A stretch of 64,000 bases of DNA from Streptomyces hygroscopicus subsp. hygroscopicus (GCF_030269125.1 NZ_BSSM01000013.1:124001-188000), one strand, 5' to 3'. Positions 45,087 through 54,427 are shown, counted from the first letter of the stretch. Notes: generated from the sequence alone by a model not told the origin. Numbers and translations are program-made.

Positions 45087-45302
45087 TCAGCGGCCCCCGC
45101 CGCCTGAACCCCGCCTGCCGCCCGAGCCGTCGTGCCCGTCGCCGTATCCACCGTGGTGGTCGCCGTCCGGCGGGGCGCACGTCACGGTGTTGGTGACGGT
45201 CGGGTGCTGGTGCGGCCCGGTGGGAGTCAGCAGGGCGCCGAGTCCGGCGGGCTGGGAGCCGTCCGGGTAGCGGTGGCCGTCTACGTCCCACACCTTGTCC
45301 AC
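45087..45302 (-). CDS. Small Gly/His-rich hypothetical protein
   Basis: The frame encodes 71 residues from GTG 45302: DKVWDVDGHRYPDGSQPAGL, a middle section TVTNTVTCAPPDGD and a Gly/His/Asp-rich end. Third codon positions are almost all G or C, as in the confirmed genes around it, which argues for real coding. GGGGGAGGAG lies upstream but rather far (about 15 nt). There is no signal peptide, so the true start may lie further up, in the terminator region. I do not recognise it. Confidence 0.4.
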   Translation of the reverse strand: MDKVWDVDGHRYPDGSQPAGLGALLTPTGPHQHPTVTNTVTCAPPDGDHHGGYGDGHDGSGGRRGSGGGGR

Positions 45303-45358
45303 GGTGAGGTCCGCGGGCTCCTCCCCCGCCGCCCCGGTCCGCCCCCGATTCCTCGCCG

Positions 45359-45390
45359 GGGGCGGTGCCGGCCGCGGCCGGCACCGCCCC
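45359..45390 (-). terminator. Perfect palindromic hairpin after the GH3 gene
   Basis: The stretch 45359-45390 is a perfect 32-nt palindrome, so the transcript folds into a strong stem (GGCGGTGCCGG against CCGGCACCGCC). It lies about 39 bp beyond the GH3 stop. Confidence 0.85.
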
Positions 45391-45428
45391 GCCGGGCTCG
45401 CGGTTCCAGCGTCCCGGAGGGAGCCGGG

Positions 45429-47297
45429 CTAGTACGTCAGGCCGTGCCCGATCGGGTACAGGACCCGCGTCGGGTCGTCGGCCCGCTGCACCGGCACCGG
45501 CAGCCTGCCGCGGGGGCTGACCCGGCCCGCGATCACCCGTGCGGCGGCGCGGAGTTCGACGTCGGTCCAGCAGTACGACGCCAGGCAGGCCCGGACCGAG
45601 GGGAGTTGGGCCACGTCGTACGGGTTGCGCACGGCGAGCGCCACCACCGGCTTGCCGGTGGCCGACAGCCTTTCCACCAAGGTGCGTTGGGAGCTGCCCG
45701 CCGTCACGTTGTAGGTGGCGACCACCACCGCGTCGGCGTCCCGCGCGGCGGCGACCGCCTTGTCGACGGTCGCGGCGGAGGGGCTCGTACCGGTCGACAG
45801 CGCGGTGGCCGTGAAGCCCGCCTCCGTGAGGGCGGCGGCCAGTACGCCCGTCGGCGGGCCAGTGGTGCCGGACGGGGAGGCCGGGTCCGCGCCGACGACG
45901 AGGAGGCGGGGCTGCCTGCGGCGGTCGAGGGGAAGCGTCGCGTCCTCGTTGACCAGCAGGGTGGTGGTGCGCTCGGCGATGCGGTCGGCCGTGGCCAGGT
46001 GGGACCTGGTGCCCACCACCCGGTCCACGCCCGCCCGGTCCACGTACGGCTCGCCGAAGAGGCCGAGCCGGGACTTCATCCGCAGGATGCGCAGGATCGA
46101 TTCGTCGAGACGGGCCTCGGTCAGCTCGCCGTCCTGGACGGCCTTCAGCACCGCGTGCCAGGCCGTGTCGATGGACGGCGGGTTGAGCAGCTGGTCCACG
46201 CCGGCCTTGAGCGCGAGCACCGGCACCCGGTCGTCGCCGTACTTGGTGCGCACGCCCTCCATGCCGAGCGAGTCGGTGATCACCACGCCGTCGTAACCGA
46301 GTTCGCCGCGCAGGATGCCGGTGAGGATCGGCTCGGACAGGGTGGCCGGGTCGCCGGAGTCGTCCAGGGCCGGGAACTGGATGTGCGCGGTCATGATCGA
46401 GTCGATGCCCGCCGCGATGGCCGACCGGAACGGCACCGCGTCCAGCTTCTCCCACAGCTCACGGCTGTGCGTGATGACCGGGAAGCCGTAGTGGCTGTCG
46501 ACGGCGGTGTCGCCGTGCCCCGGGAAGTGCTTGGCCGTGGCGGCGACCCGGGAGGACTGGTAGCCCTTCACCTCGGCCGCGACCAGCTCCGCGACGGCCG
46601 CCGGGTCGGCGCCGAAGGAGCGCACGCCGATGACCGGGTTGGCCGGGTTGACGTTCACGTCGGCGTCGGGCGAGTAGTCCTGGTTGATGCCGAGGGCGCG
46701 CAGTTCGGCGCCCGAGATGCGGCCGAGGGTGCGGGCGTCGGCCGCCGAGCCGCCCGCGCCGATCGCCATGGCGCCCGGGAAGAGCGTGGCGGGCTCGCCC
46801 ACCCGGCACACCGCGCCGTGCTCCTGGTCGGTGGCGATCAGCATCGGCAGCCCGCGCGGCTGCTCCAGGGACGCCCTCTGGATGCCGTTGGACAGGTCCG
46901 CGATCTGGTGCGGGTTGCGGGTGTTGTGGGCCCAGGTGAAGTAGATGATCCCGCCGACCCGGTACTTCGCGATCAGCTCGGCCGCGGTACGCACGCCCAG
47001 CTCGCCGAGGTTGGCGTCGATGTCGGCCTGGTCGGGAGCGGTGGCGGAGGCGCCGTAGACCCGCATCACGAAGAGCTGGCCGACCTTCTCCTCCAGCGAC
47101 ATCCCGGAGATCAGCGCCTTGAGGCGGCGCTCGTCCGCGGCGGCGGCGCGGGCGGTGGCGGGGACGGTCAGCGCGGCGGTGAGGCCGGCGCCGGCGGCGA
47201 GGACCGTACGGCGGGACAACCGGGTGCCGCCCTCCCCGCCCGCCGTGTTTCCCGTGTCTCTCTTGCTGGTGTCGCTTCCCGTGCTGGTGTCGGGCAC
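45429..47297 (-). CDS. nagZ: Secreted glycoside hydrolase family 3 (beta-N-acetylhexosaminidase type)
   Basis: This 622-residue protein has a Tat signal (LSRRTVLAAGAGLTAAL) near residues 26-45. The GH3 core includes PMLIATDQEHGAVCRV and KHFPGHGDTAVDSHYGFP, the KHFPGHG(x)4SH motif typical of NagZ-like N-acetyl-glucosaminidases. VVITDSLGMEGV carries the nucleophile Asp. A C-terminal (alpha/beta)6 domain completes it. GTG 47297 with GGAAGGAG upstream is preferred to the frame start at 47351. It probably removes GlcNAc from cell-wall or chitin fragments outside the cell. Confidence 0.9.
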   Translation of the reverse strand: MPDTSTGSDTSKRDTGNTAGGEGGTRLSRRTVLAAGAGLTAALTVPATARAAAADERRLKALISGMSLEEKVGQLFVMRVYGASATAPDQADIDANLGELGVRTAAELIAKYRVGGIIYFTWAHNTRNPHQIADLSNGIQRASLEQPRGLPMLIATDQEHGAVCRVGEPATLFPGAMAIGAGGSAADARTLGRISGAELRALGINQDYSPDADVNVNPANPVIGVRSFGADPAAVAELVAAEVKGYQSSRVAATAKHFPGHGDTAVDSHYGFPVITHSRELWEKLDAVPFRSAIAAGIDSIMTAHIQFPALDDSGDPATLSEPILTGILRGELGYDGVVITDSLGMEGVRTKYGDDRVPVLALKAGVDQLLNPPSIDTAWHAVLKAVQDGELTEARLDESILRILRMKSRLGLFGEPYVDRAGVDRVVGTRSHLATADRIAERTTTLLVNEDATLPLDRRRQPRLLVVGADPASPSGTTGPPTGVLAAALTEAGFTATALSTGTSPSAATVDKAVAAARDADAVVVATYNVTAGSSQRTLVERLSATGKPVVALAVRNPYDVAQLPSVRACLASYCWTDVELRAAARVIAGRVSPRGRLPVPVQRADDPTRVLYPIGHGLTY

Positions 47298-47416
47298 GTG
47301 CGCTCCTTCCCAGAGGAGAACTGCTGAAGGAAACTTCCAAGGAGTCACCAATATCCGGGAAGTTTCTTTCCGTCAAGGGAGCGCACAGAGGCCGGCGTGT
47401 CGGTGGAGCCGGTCGT

Positions 47417-47812
47417 TCAGCAGAGGATCCAGCCGGAGCTGACGGTGCCGCGGCCCACCGAGCCGCGGATCCACACACAGCGGTGACCGGCGTGCACGGT
47501 CACCGGCCCGGCCTGGCGGGTGTAGCGGCCGGCGTCCTCGGCCGGGCGGCTGCCGCGGGCCTGGACGCTGACCGACATCGCGCGGACGGGGCCGGGCCGA
47601 CGGGCGAGGGTCATGGCGCAGACGTAGTCGCCACGCCGGTAGACGCGGGTGACGCCGGAGGCGAAGGAGAGGCTTCTGACCTGGGTCCCCGCGCAGCCGC
47701 TGGGCGTGGCCTGCGCGGTGCCCGCGGCCGCGAAGGCCAGCAGTCCGGCGGCGGCCAGCAGGACCGGGCCGAGCGAGAGACGCCGGCGTATCGCACCACT
47801 GTCCACGTGCAT
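47417..47812 (-). CDS. Small secreted protein with four cysteines
   Basis: This 131-residue protein has a signal peptide (about 1-35) and a mature part of about 95 residues with cysteines at 40, 65, 112 and the very last residue 131. Two disulfides are likely. GGGAGGAC directly precedes the ATG at 47812. Segments such as VRSLSFASGVTRVYRRGDYV suggest a beta-rich fold, but no family is recognised. It lies between the GH3 gene and the ABC exporter on the same strand. Confidence 0.75.
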   Translation of the reverse strand: MHVDSGAIRRRLSLGPVLLAAAGLLAFAAAGTAQATPSGCAGTQVRSLSFASGVTRVYRRGDYVCAMTLARRPGPVRAMSVSVQARGSRPAEDAGRYTRQAGPVTVHAGHRCVWIRGSVGRGTVSSGWILC

Positions 47813-47943
47813 GTCCTCCCCGAGAACGCGGCCGGGCCGTCCCCCGGCGGCCGTACGGATGTACGGACGCGGGGGTGTGACGGATGGTTGCACGGTCGTC
47901 AGCGACGCGACCCGGCGCGCACCCGTCGGGGGGACCCGGCCGC

Positions 47944-50900
47944 TCAGCGGACCGCGCCCACCGGCTCCTCCGGTTCGGAGCGCCCGGCGAAGGTCCGCCA
48001 CAGCTCGGCGTACCGGCCGCCCAGGGCCAGCAGTTCCTCGTGCGTGCCGTCCTCGGCGACCCGCCCGTGGTCCATGACCACCACCCGGTCCGCACGGGCG
48101 GCCGTGGTCAGCCGGTGGGCGACCACCAAAGTGGTGCGCGCGTACGCGCTCCCCGAGGGGTGGTGGTCGGGCGAGGGGCCGGCCGTACGACGGCCCGCCA
48201 GCCGGTCGGTCGCCTGGTTGACCTGGGCCTCGGTGGCGAGGTCGAGCGCGGCCGTGGCCTCGTCCAGGAGCAGGATGTCGGGGTCGACCAGCTCGGCGCG
48301 GGCGAGCGCGATGAGCTGGCGCTGGCCCGCGGAGAGGTTGCGGCCGCGCTCGGCGACCTCGTGGAGGTAGCCGCCGTCGAGGGTGGCGATCATCTCGTGC
48401 GCGCCGACCGCCCGCGCGGCCGCCTCCACCTCGGCGTCGGTGGCGTCGGGGCGGCCGTAGGCGATGGCGTCGCGGACGGTGCCGGGGAAGAGGTACGCCT
48501 CCTGCGGGACGACACCGAGCCGGTGCCGGTACGCGGTGAGGTCGAGGTCGCGCAGATCGGTGCCGTCGACCGTGACCCGCCCGGCGGTGGGGTCGTAGAA
48601 CCGGGCCACCAGCTTGACCAGCGTGGACTTCCCGGCACCGGTCTCGCCGACGAAGGCGACCGTCTGCCCCGCGGGGATCGTCAGCTCCACGTCGGCGAGG
48701 GCCTCTTCGCCGTCGCCGTACGCGAAGTGCACGTGCTCGAAGGCGATCTCGCCGCGCAGCGACCGTACGTCCCGCGGCTGTTCGGCCGCCGCGGTGGACG
48801 TGGGCTCGCGCAGCAGTTCCTGGATGCGGCCGAGCGAGACGGTGGCCTGCTGGTAGCCGTCGAAGACCTGGGACAGCTGCTGGACGGGGGCGAAGAAGAG
48901 GTCGATGTAGAGGAGGTAGGCGACCAGGGCACCGGTGGTGAGGGTGGCGGACTCCACCCGGCCCGCGCCCGCGATCAGCACGGCGGCCGCGGCGGCGGAG
49001 GACAGCAGCTGGACGAAGGGGAAGTAGATCGAGATCAGCCACTGGCCGCGCAGCCGGGCGGCGCGGTAGCCGTCGCTGCGCTCGGCGAACCGCCGCCCGC
49101 CGTCCCGCTCGCGCCGGAACGCCTGCACGATCCGCAGCCCGGACACCGACTCCTGGAGGTCCGCGTTGACCGCCGAGACGCGCTCGCGGGCGAGTTCGTA
49201 CGCCTTCACGCTCGCCCGGCGGAAGAAGAAGGTGGCGACGATCAGCGGGGGCAGCGTGGTGAAGACGACGAGGGCGAGCTGGACGTCGATCACCAGCAGG
49301 ACGACCATGATGCCGAAGAAGGTGACGACCGACACGAACGCGGTGACCAGGCCGGTCTGGAGGAAGGTGCTCAACGCGTCGACGTCGGTGGTCATCCGGG
49401 TCATGATCCGGCCGGTCAGCTCGCGCTCGTAGTAGTCGAGGCCGAGCCGCTGGAGGTGCGCGAAGATCTTCAGCCGGAGCGTGTAGAGGACGCGTTCGCC
49501 GGTACGGCCGGTCATCCGGGTCTCGCCGATCTGCGCGGCCCACTGCACCAGCACCACCAGCAGGGCGAGCAGCGAGGCCGACCAGACGGCGCCGATCGCC
49601 AGCTTGGTGACGCCCGCGTCGATGCCGTGCCGGATCAGCACCGGCAGCACCAGGCTCGCGCCCGCGTCCACCGCGACCAGGAGCAGACTGACCAGCAGGG
49701 GCAGGCCGAAGCCGCGCAGCAGGCGGCGCAGGCCGTAGGAGTCCTCGGGCCGCACCGCCTGCTCCTCGTCGACGCCGGGGGTGTCGGTGGCCGGGGGCAG
49801 CGCGTCCACCTTGGCGAGGAGTTCGGGGGTGGCCGGGCTGCCGGACAGCGCCATGTCCCTGGGCGCGCGGTCGCCGGTCCACAGCCGGGGGGTGACGCCG
49901 CGCTCGGCGTCGTACTCGGCGTCCAGCTCCTCGCGCAGGCTGTCGTCCTCGACCGGCTCGTCCGGCAGCGCGTGGCCCGGGGAGACGCCGCCCAGCTCGT
50001 CCGGGTCGGTCAGCAGCCGGCGGTAGAGGGCGCAGCGCCGCTGGAGCTCCTCGTGGGTGCCGAGGTCGGCGAGCCGGCCGCGGTCGAGCACGGCGATGCG
50101 GTCGGCGAGGTTCAGGGTGGAGCGGCGGTGGGCGATCAGCAGGGTCGTACGGCCCCGCATGACCTGCTTGAGGGCCTCGTGGATCTCGTGCTCGACCCGG
50201 GCGTCCACGGCGGAGGTGGCGTCGTCCAGAACCAGCAGGCGGGGGTCGGTGAGCAGGGCGCGGGCGAGCGCGACGCGCTGGCGCTGGCCGCCGGAGAGGG
50301 TGAGGCCGTGCTCGCCGACCTTGGTGTCGTAGCCCTCGGGCAGTTCCCGGATGAAGCGGTCGGCCTGGGCGGCGCGGGCGGCGGCCTCGATCTCCTCCTG
50401 GGTGGCGTCCGGGCGGCCGTAGGCGATGTTGGCGCGGACCGTGTCGGAGAAGAGGAAGGAGTCCTCCGGGACCAGTCCGATCGCGGCGCGCAGCGAGGAG
50501 AGGGTCAGCTCGCGGACGTCGTGGCCGCCGATCAGGACGGCGCCGTGGGTGACGTCGTAGAAGCGCGGCAGCAGCAGGGAGAGGGTGGACTTGCCGGAGC
50601 CGGAGGAGCCGACGACGGCCAGCGTCTCGCCCTGGCGTATCTCGAAGCTGAGCCCGTCCAGGACCTTGGCGTCGCTGTCGTACCCGAAGGACACGTCGTC
50701 GAACTCGACGGTCGCGGGCGCGTCCGCGGGCAGCTCCCTGGTGCCGTCCCGCATGGTCGGCTCGGTGTCGATCAGTTCCAGGACGCGCTCGGTGCCGGCG
50801 CGAGCCTGCTGACCGACGGTGAGGACCATGGCGAGCATGCGGACCGGGCCGACCAGCTGGGCGAGGTAGGTGGAGAAGGCGACGAAGGTGCCCAGCGTGA

Positions 50901-51714
50901 TGTGGCCGCGCACCGCGAGCCAGCCGCCGAGGGCCAGCATGGCGACCTGGCCGAGCGCCGGGACGGCCTGGAGGGCGGGGGTGTACCTGCTGTTCAGGCG
51001 GATGGTGCGGAGCCGGCCGGCGAACAGCTTGCGGCCGACCGCGCGCAGCTTGCCGGTCTCCTGCGCCTCCTGCCCGAAGCCCTTGACCACGCGCACGCCG
51101 CTCACCGCGCCGTCGACCACGCCCGCGACGGCGGCGGCCTGGGCCTGGGCGTACCAGGTGGCCGGGTGCAGCCTGCTGCGGCTGCGCCGGGCGATCCAGC
51201 CGAGCGCGGGGGCGACGGCGAGGGCGACGAGGGTCAGCGGCAGCGACAGCCACGCCATGATCACCAGGGAGACCAGGAAGAGCAGGACGTTCCCGATGGT
51301 CATCGGAAGCATGAAGAGCAGGCCCTGGATCAGCTGGAGGTCGCTGGTGGCGCGGCCCACGACCTGCCCCGTCGACAGCTCGTCCTGGCGGCGGCCGTCG
51401 AGGCGGGTGATCGTGTCGTACATCTCCGTCCGCAGGTCGTGCTGGACGTCGAGGGCGAGTCGGCCGCCGTAGAAGCGGCGGATGTAGGTGAGGCCGTAGA
51501 CGAGCAGGGCGGCGGCGACGAGGGCGCCGGCCCAGGGGGTCATGGAGCGGGTGTGGGCGCCGATCACGTCATCGATGATCACCTTGGTGATCAGGGGGAC
51601 GACGGCGGTGACGGCCATGCCGGCGAGCGAGGAGCCGAGGGCGAGGAGGACGTCCTTGGGGTAGCGCCAGGCGTAGCCCGCGAGTCGTCGTGCCCATGCC
51701 CGTTGTGGTTCCAC
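47944..51714 (-). CDS. Full-length ABC exporter, TMD-NBD-TMD-NBD in one chain
   Basis: The protein has about 1256 residues, two MsbA-like halves joined by a charged linker (about 600-690). NBD1 has GSSGSGKSTLSLLLP, LSGGQRQRVALARA and LVLDDATSAVD, where the catalytic Glu is Asp. NBD2 has GETGAGKSTLVKLV, LSAGQRQLIALARAE and ILLLDEATAALD. One ATP site is therefore degenerate (NBD1 Walker B with the LSAGQ signature), as in heterodimeric exporters. NBD2 carries an extra loop of about 18 residues (RRTAGPSPDHHPSGSAY). GTG 51714 with GGGAGG upstream is chosen over a start at 51777. It probably exports a lipid or drug. Confidence 0.92.
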   Translation of the reverse strand: MEPQRAWARRLAGYAWRYPKDVLLALGSSLAGMAVTAVVPLITKVIIDDVIGAHTRSMTPWAGALVAAALLVYGLTYIRRFYGGRLALDVQHDLRTEMYDTITRLDGRRQDELSTGQVVGRATSDLQLIQGLLFMLPMTIGNVLLFLVSLVIMAWLSLPLTLVALAVAPALGWIARRSRSRLHPATWYAQAQAAAVAGVVDGAVSGVRVVKGFGQEAQETGKLRAVGRKLFAGRLRTIRLNSRYTPALQAVPALGQVAMLALGGWLAVRGHITLGTFVAFSTYLAQLVGPVRMLAMVLTVGQQARAGTERVLELIDTEPTMRDGTRELPADAPATVEFDDVSFGYDSDAKVLDGLSFEIRQGETLAVVGSSGSGKSTLSLLLPRFYDVTHGAVLIGGHDVRELTLSSLRAAIGLVPEDSFLFSDTVRANIAYGRPDATQEEIEAAARAAQADRFIRELPEGYDTKVGEHGLTLSGGQRQRVALARALLTDPRLLVLDDATSAVDARVEHEIHEALKQVMRGRTTLLIAHRRSTLNLADRIAVLDRGRLADLGTHEELQRRCALYRRLLTDPDELGGVSPGHALPDEPVEDDSLREELDAEYDAERGVTPRLWTGDRAPRDMALSGSPATPELLAKVDALPPATDTPGVDEEQAVRPEDSYGLRRLLRGFGLPLLVSLLLVAVDAGASLVLPVLIRHGIDAGVTKLAIGAVWSASLLALLVVLVQWAAQIGETRMTGRTGERVLYTLRLKIFAHLQRLGLDYYERELTGRIMTRMTTDVDALSTFLQTGLVTAFVSVVTFFGIMVVLLVIDVQLALVVFTTLPPLIVATFFFRRASVKAYELARERVSAVNADLQESVSGLRIVQAFRRERDGGRRFAERSDGYRAARLRGQWLISIYFPFVQLLSSAAAAAVLIAGAGRVESATLTTGALVAYLLYIDLFFAPVQQLSQVFDGYQQATVSLGRIQELLREPTSTAAAEQPRDVRSLRGEIAFEHVHFAYGDGEEALADVELTIPAGQTVAFVGETGAGKSTLVKLVARFYDPTAGRVTVDGTDLRDLDLTAYRHRLGVVPQEAYLFPGTVRDAIAYGRPDATDAEVEAAARAVGAHEMIATLDGGYLHEVAERGRNLSAGQRQLIALARAELVDPDILLLDEATAALDLATEAQVNQATDRLAGRRTAGPSPDHHPSGSAYARTTLVVAHRLTTAARADRVVVMDHGRVAEDGTHEELLALGGRYAELWRTFAGRSEPEEPVGAVR

Positions 51715-51797
51715 GCGGTGCCTCCCGTTCGTCGTACTTTTCCGGAAGGCACCAACGCGGGCGGGAGCGGATTTCATCCCTCCGCAACAAACGGTCG

Positions 51798-52835
51798 TCA
51801 GACGCGTACCCGCAGGTAGTAGAACCGGGTCGTCTGGACCGGGTTCTGGTTGTCGTCGCTGACCAGGAGGACCTTCAGGCGTCCGGTGTGGTCACGGCCG
51901 GTGACGGTCATGCCCTCGATGTTGTCGAGGAGGGGGTTGGGCTGGGGCTGCTTGGCGGTGGCGCCGAGGGAGGGGCAGGCCGCGATGTCGGCGAGGAGCG
52001 TCTTCCTGATCACGCGGACAGCGGGCTGCCCGGTGAGGTTCTCGATGCCGCTGGTGTCGGTGGCGTGGCGCGGGTCGGCCAGGTAGAGGCGGACCGTGTT
52101 GCCGACGCCGGGGGTGAAGCCGCGCTCCAGGACGAGGAGCCGGCCGTCGGGCGTGGCCTGCACCTCCGGGACGCCGAGTCCGGTGTCGACGCGGTAGGCG
52201 TACTGGGCGGCGAGCCGGAAGTGGTCGCCCTCGGTCCGGGTCCAGGTCTGGAAGCGGACGAGGTCGGCGGCGTCGCCCGCGATCGGGTCCTCCATGGACG
52301 CGAGGAGGGTGTGGCCGCCGGGCAGCAGGGTCAGGCCCTCGAAGGTCTGGTTGCGGGTGGCGCGGCCCGCGGGGGCGACGAGGAGGGAGGGCGGCACGGG
52401 GAGCCGGTCGAGGATCTCGCCGTCGCGGGAGTAGCGGCGCACGGACGGCTCGACCTCGGAGGTGATGAGCCGGGTCCCGTCGCGGTCGATGGCGAGTCCC
52501 TCGGAGTCCAGGTCGGCGCCCGTCTCGTCGGCGAGGTGGACGGCGGACCGGGGCGCGAGGGTCCTCGCGTCCAGGTCGAAGAGGGAGGACCGGTCCTCCA
52601 GGGCGGCGAGCGAGCCGTCGCGGTCGACGGCGAGGGCGGAGAAGTTGCCCACGAAGGTGCCGTCGTACGTCGTCTTGTCGAGCGCGTCGGAGAAACGGCT
52701 GAGGGAGACGGTGGACGAACAGGCGTGGTCCGCCGGGGAGTCGGCGGGCCGGGCGGCGGCGGGCCCGGCGGCGGTCAGCGTGGTGGCGGCCGCCAGGCCG
52801 GCCGTGACGGTGGCGATGACATGTCTCAGGCGCAT
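51798..52835 (-). CDS. Secreted esterase-like-activity-of-phytase family protein
   Basis: The protein has 345 residues with a signal peptide (about 1-28). The mature part is a beta-propeller-like fold of the phytase-like family: NFSALAVDRDGSLAALEDRS, DLDSEGLAIDRDGTRLITSE, NQTFEGLTLLPGGHTLLASM and DNIEGMTVTGRD. Each holds the conserved acidic/EG(L/M) signature. The catalytic activity of this family is not settled. It stands alone, 83 bp from the ABC exporter start on the same strand. Confidence 0.85.
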   Translation of the reverse strand: MRLRHVIATVTAGLAAATTLTAAGPAAARPADSPADHACSSTVSLSRFSDALDKTTYDGTFVGNFSALAVDRDGSLAALEDRSSLFDLDARTLAPRSAVHLADETGADLDSEGLAIDRDGTRLITSEVEPSVRRYSRDGEILDRLPVPPSLLVAPAGRATRNQTFEGLTLLPGGHTLLASMEDPIAGDAADLVRFQTWTRTEGDHFRLAAQYAYRVDTGLGVPEVQATPDGRLLVLERGFTPGVGNTVRLYLADPRHATDTSGIENLTGQPAVRVIRKTLLADIAACPSLGATAKQPQPNPLLDNIEGMTVTGRDHTGRLKVLLVSDDNQNPVQTTRFYYLRVRV

Positions 52836-52938
52836 GGTCGATCACGTTAGCGGTGAGTCAACGACGCGCGGGGGGCTTTGCGTTGGCTTCGCGCCGAACC
52901 GTCGAGGGGGTCGGATCGCGGTGGCGGCCGGACCGTCC

Positions 52939-53862
52939 CTACCGGTCGGCGGGCGTGGCGACGAAGGCCTCGCTCGGCTTGCTGGTGGGGACGTAGAGCG
53001 CCGTCGTGGCGGTGGTCGGCACGAGGTCCCTGTGGATGACCTTGGCGACGTTCTGGATGGTGGTGACGCCGTAGTCCATGGTGCTGTTGTCCTGGGTCAG
53101 CACGGACATCATGTAGTCGTGGCCGCCGCCGTTGAAGGTGCCGAGGCTGTGCACGCGCCAGCCGTGCGTGGAGCGCTGCAGCCAGCCGTTCTTGACGTGC
53201 ACGGAGACGGTGGAGGGGGCGCCGGCGGGGGTGCCCCAGCGCTGGGAGGAGACGACCTGGCCCATCAGCTTCAGGATGTAGGCACGGGAACTGTCACTGA
53301 GCACGCTGTTCTTGGCGGTGACCAGCTGGAGCAGCTTCTGCTCGTCGGTGACGTTCTCCTGGGTCAGGCCCCAGTAACCATCCGTGCCCGGCACAGTCCT
53401 GGTCATGCCGGCGGCGGCCAGGAAGCCCTTGATCTTCGTGAGGCCCAGCTGCTTCCACAGCTTGCTGGTGGCGTCGTTGTCCGACTTGGTGATCATGGCC
53501 GTGGCGAGCGACGTCTCGGTGCTGGTCAGATACCGGTTGTGCTTCTTGGCGTCCCACAGCAGCGTGGCGAGCACGGTGACCTTGACGGTGCTGGCCGAGT
53601 CGTAGGCGGTGGTGGCGCGCAGGGTGCAGGTGGTCTTGGTGGAACGGTCGTACAGGCCGACGGCGACGGTGCCCTTGCGGTTGGCGAGCGCCGCGGTGAT
53701 GTCCTTCGTCAGCTTGGCGGCGAGGCCGGCCTTGCCCGACGTGCAGCTGACGGCGGGCGTGGTCGCGGCGGCCGGGGCGGCCGCCGCGAAGGTGGGTATG
53801 AGCAACGCGGCACCGAGCGCCGCCGCCGACGCCTTGGCGCGCCGGCTGAAGCGGTGGGTCAT
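52939..53862 (-). CDS. Class A beta-lactamase-like serine hydrolase
   Basis: This 307-residue protein has a signal peptide (about 1-34). SxxK is DSASTVKV (Ser91, Lys94), SDN is KSDND (127-129), and the usual KTG is KNG (224-226). I see no clear ExxLN omega-loop, so beta-lactam hydrolysis is doubtful; a DD-peptidase or other serine hydrolase role is possible. The ATG at 53862 has AGGGGG upstream. Free-standing. Confidence 0.82.
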   Translation of the reverse strand: MTHRFSRRAKASAAALGAALLIPTFAAAAPAAATTPAVSCTSGKAGLAAKLTKDITAALANRKGTVAVGLYDRSTKTTCTLRATTAYDSASTVKVTVLATLLWDAKKHNRYLTSTETSLATAMITKSDNDATSKLWKQLGLTKIKGFLAAAGMTRTVPGTDGYWGLTQENVTDEQKLLQLVTAKNSVLSDSSRAYILKLMGQVVSSQRWGTPAGAPSTVSVHVKNGWLQRSTHGWRVHSLGTFNGGGHDYMMSVLTQDNSTMDYGVTTIQNVAKVIHRDLVPTTATTALYVPTSKPSEAFVATPADR

Positions 53863-54004
53863 GGAGGGGTCCCCCTGGGAACGACGTGTGAACGCACCCC
53901 TTGCGGGCACTTACGGCCCTTTGACTCGCAGGGATGGTCGGAAGTTGCACACATGTTCTCAAGGCGAGTGTTCCAACTGACCAACGGCTGGCAATGCTTC
54001 GTCC

Positions 54005-54373
54005 ATGCCGGAGCAGAACGAATCCCCCTACACCAGGTCGGGCCGCCTCTTCGCCGCCCTCGCCGTCCTGCGCCTCGCGGCGGGCACGGACACGACACCG
54101 GCCACCCCGGACGACCACTCCCCCAAGGACCACCCCCAGGGCCGCATAGACCGCCTCGCCCTCAAACCCGCGCCGTACGACCTCCTCACCAGGTCCCGCA
54201 CCGGCGCCCATTGGGCCGCGGCGGCCGAGGCGTTCCGCCGCATCCCGGACTTCCTGGACACGGGCCCGGCCGTCACGGGACCCATGACGGAGAAGGGGCT
54301 GGTGGAGCACAAGGCGGGGTACGAGGACCAAATGGCACTGTTCCGGGAGAAGTTCCCGGACCTCCCGCTCTGA
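54005..54373 (+). CDS. Small protein with a Cas8c (Csd1) C-terminal-like pattern
   Basis: This 122-residue protein opens with NESPYTRSGRLFAALAVLRLA. A Pro/Thr-rich section follows, then SRTGAHWAAAAEAFRRIPDFLD and EKGLVEHKAGYEDQMALF. From memory this order recalls the C-terminal region of Cas8c/Csd1 (GRLFAVLE..., ...GLFxLGYxxQxxxFF), the region that also yields the small subunit Cas11c. No cas gene or CRISPR array lies in this window, so if related it is a stray or repurposed piece. There is no strong Shine-Dalgarno; the start is uncertain. The resemblance is unverified. Confidence 0.6.
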   Translation: MPEQNESPYTRSGRLFAALAVLRLAAGTDTTPATPDDHSPKDHPQGRIDRLALKPAPYDLLTRSRTGAHWAAAAEAFRRIPDFLDTGPAVTGPMTEKGLVEHKAGYEDQMALFREKFPDLPL

Positions 54374-54427
54374 CCGCCCGATCGGCCGCGGACCGGACGG
54401 CGGGCCGTGCCCGGTCCCGCCCGTCGG

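Noticed and set aside
47884..51819. 1311-codon plus-strand frame opposite the ABC exporter
   Set aside because: Shadow of the exporter; the translation is Gly/Val/Asp/Gln-rich noise without domains.
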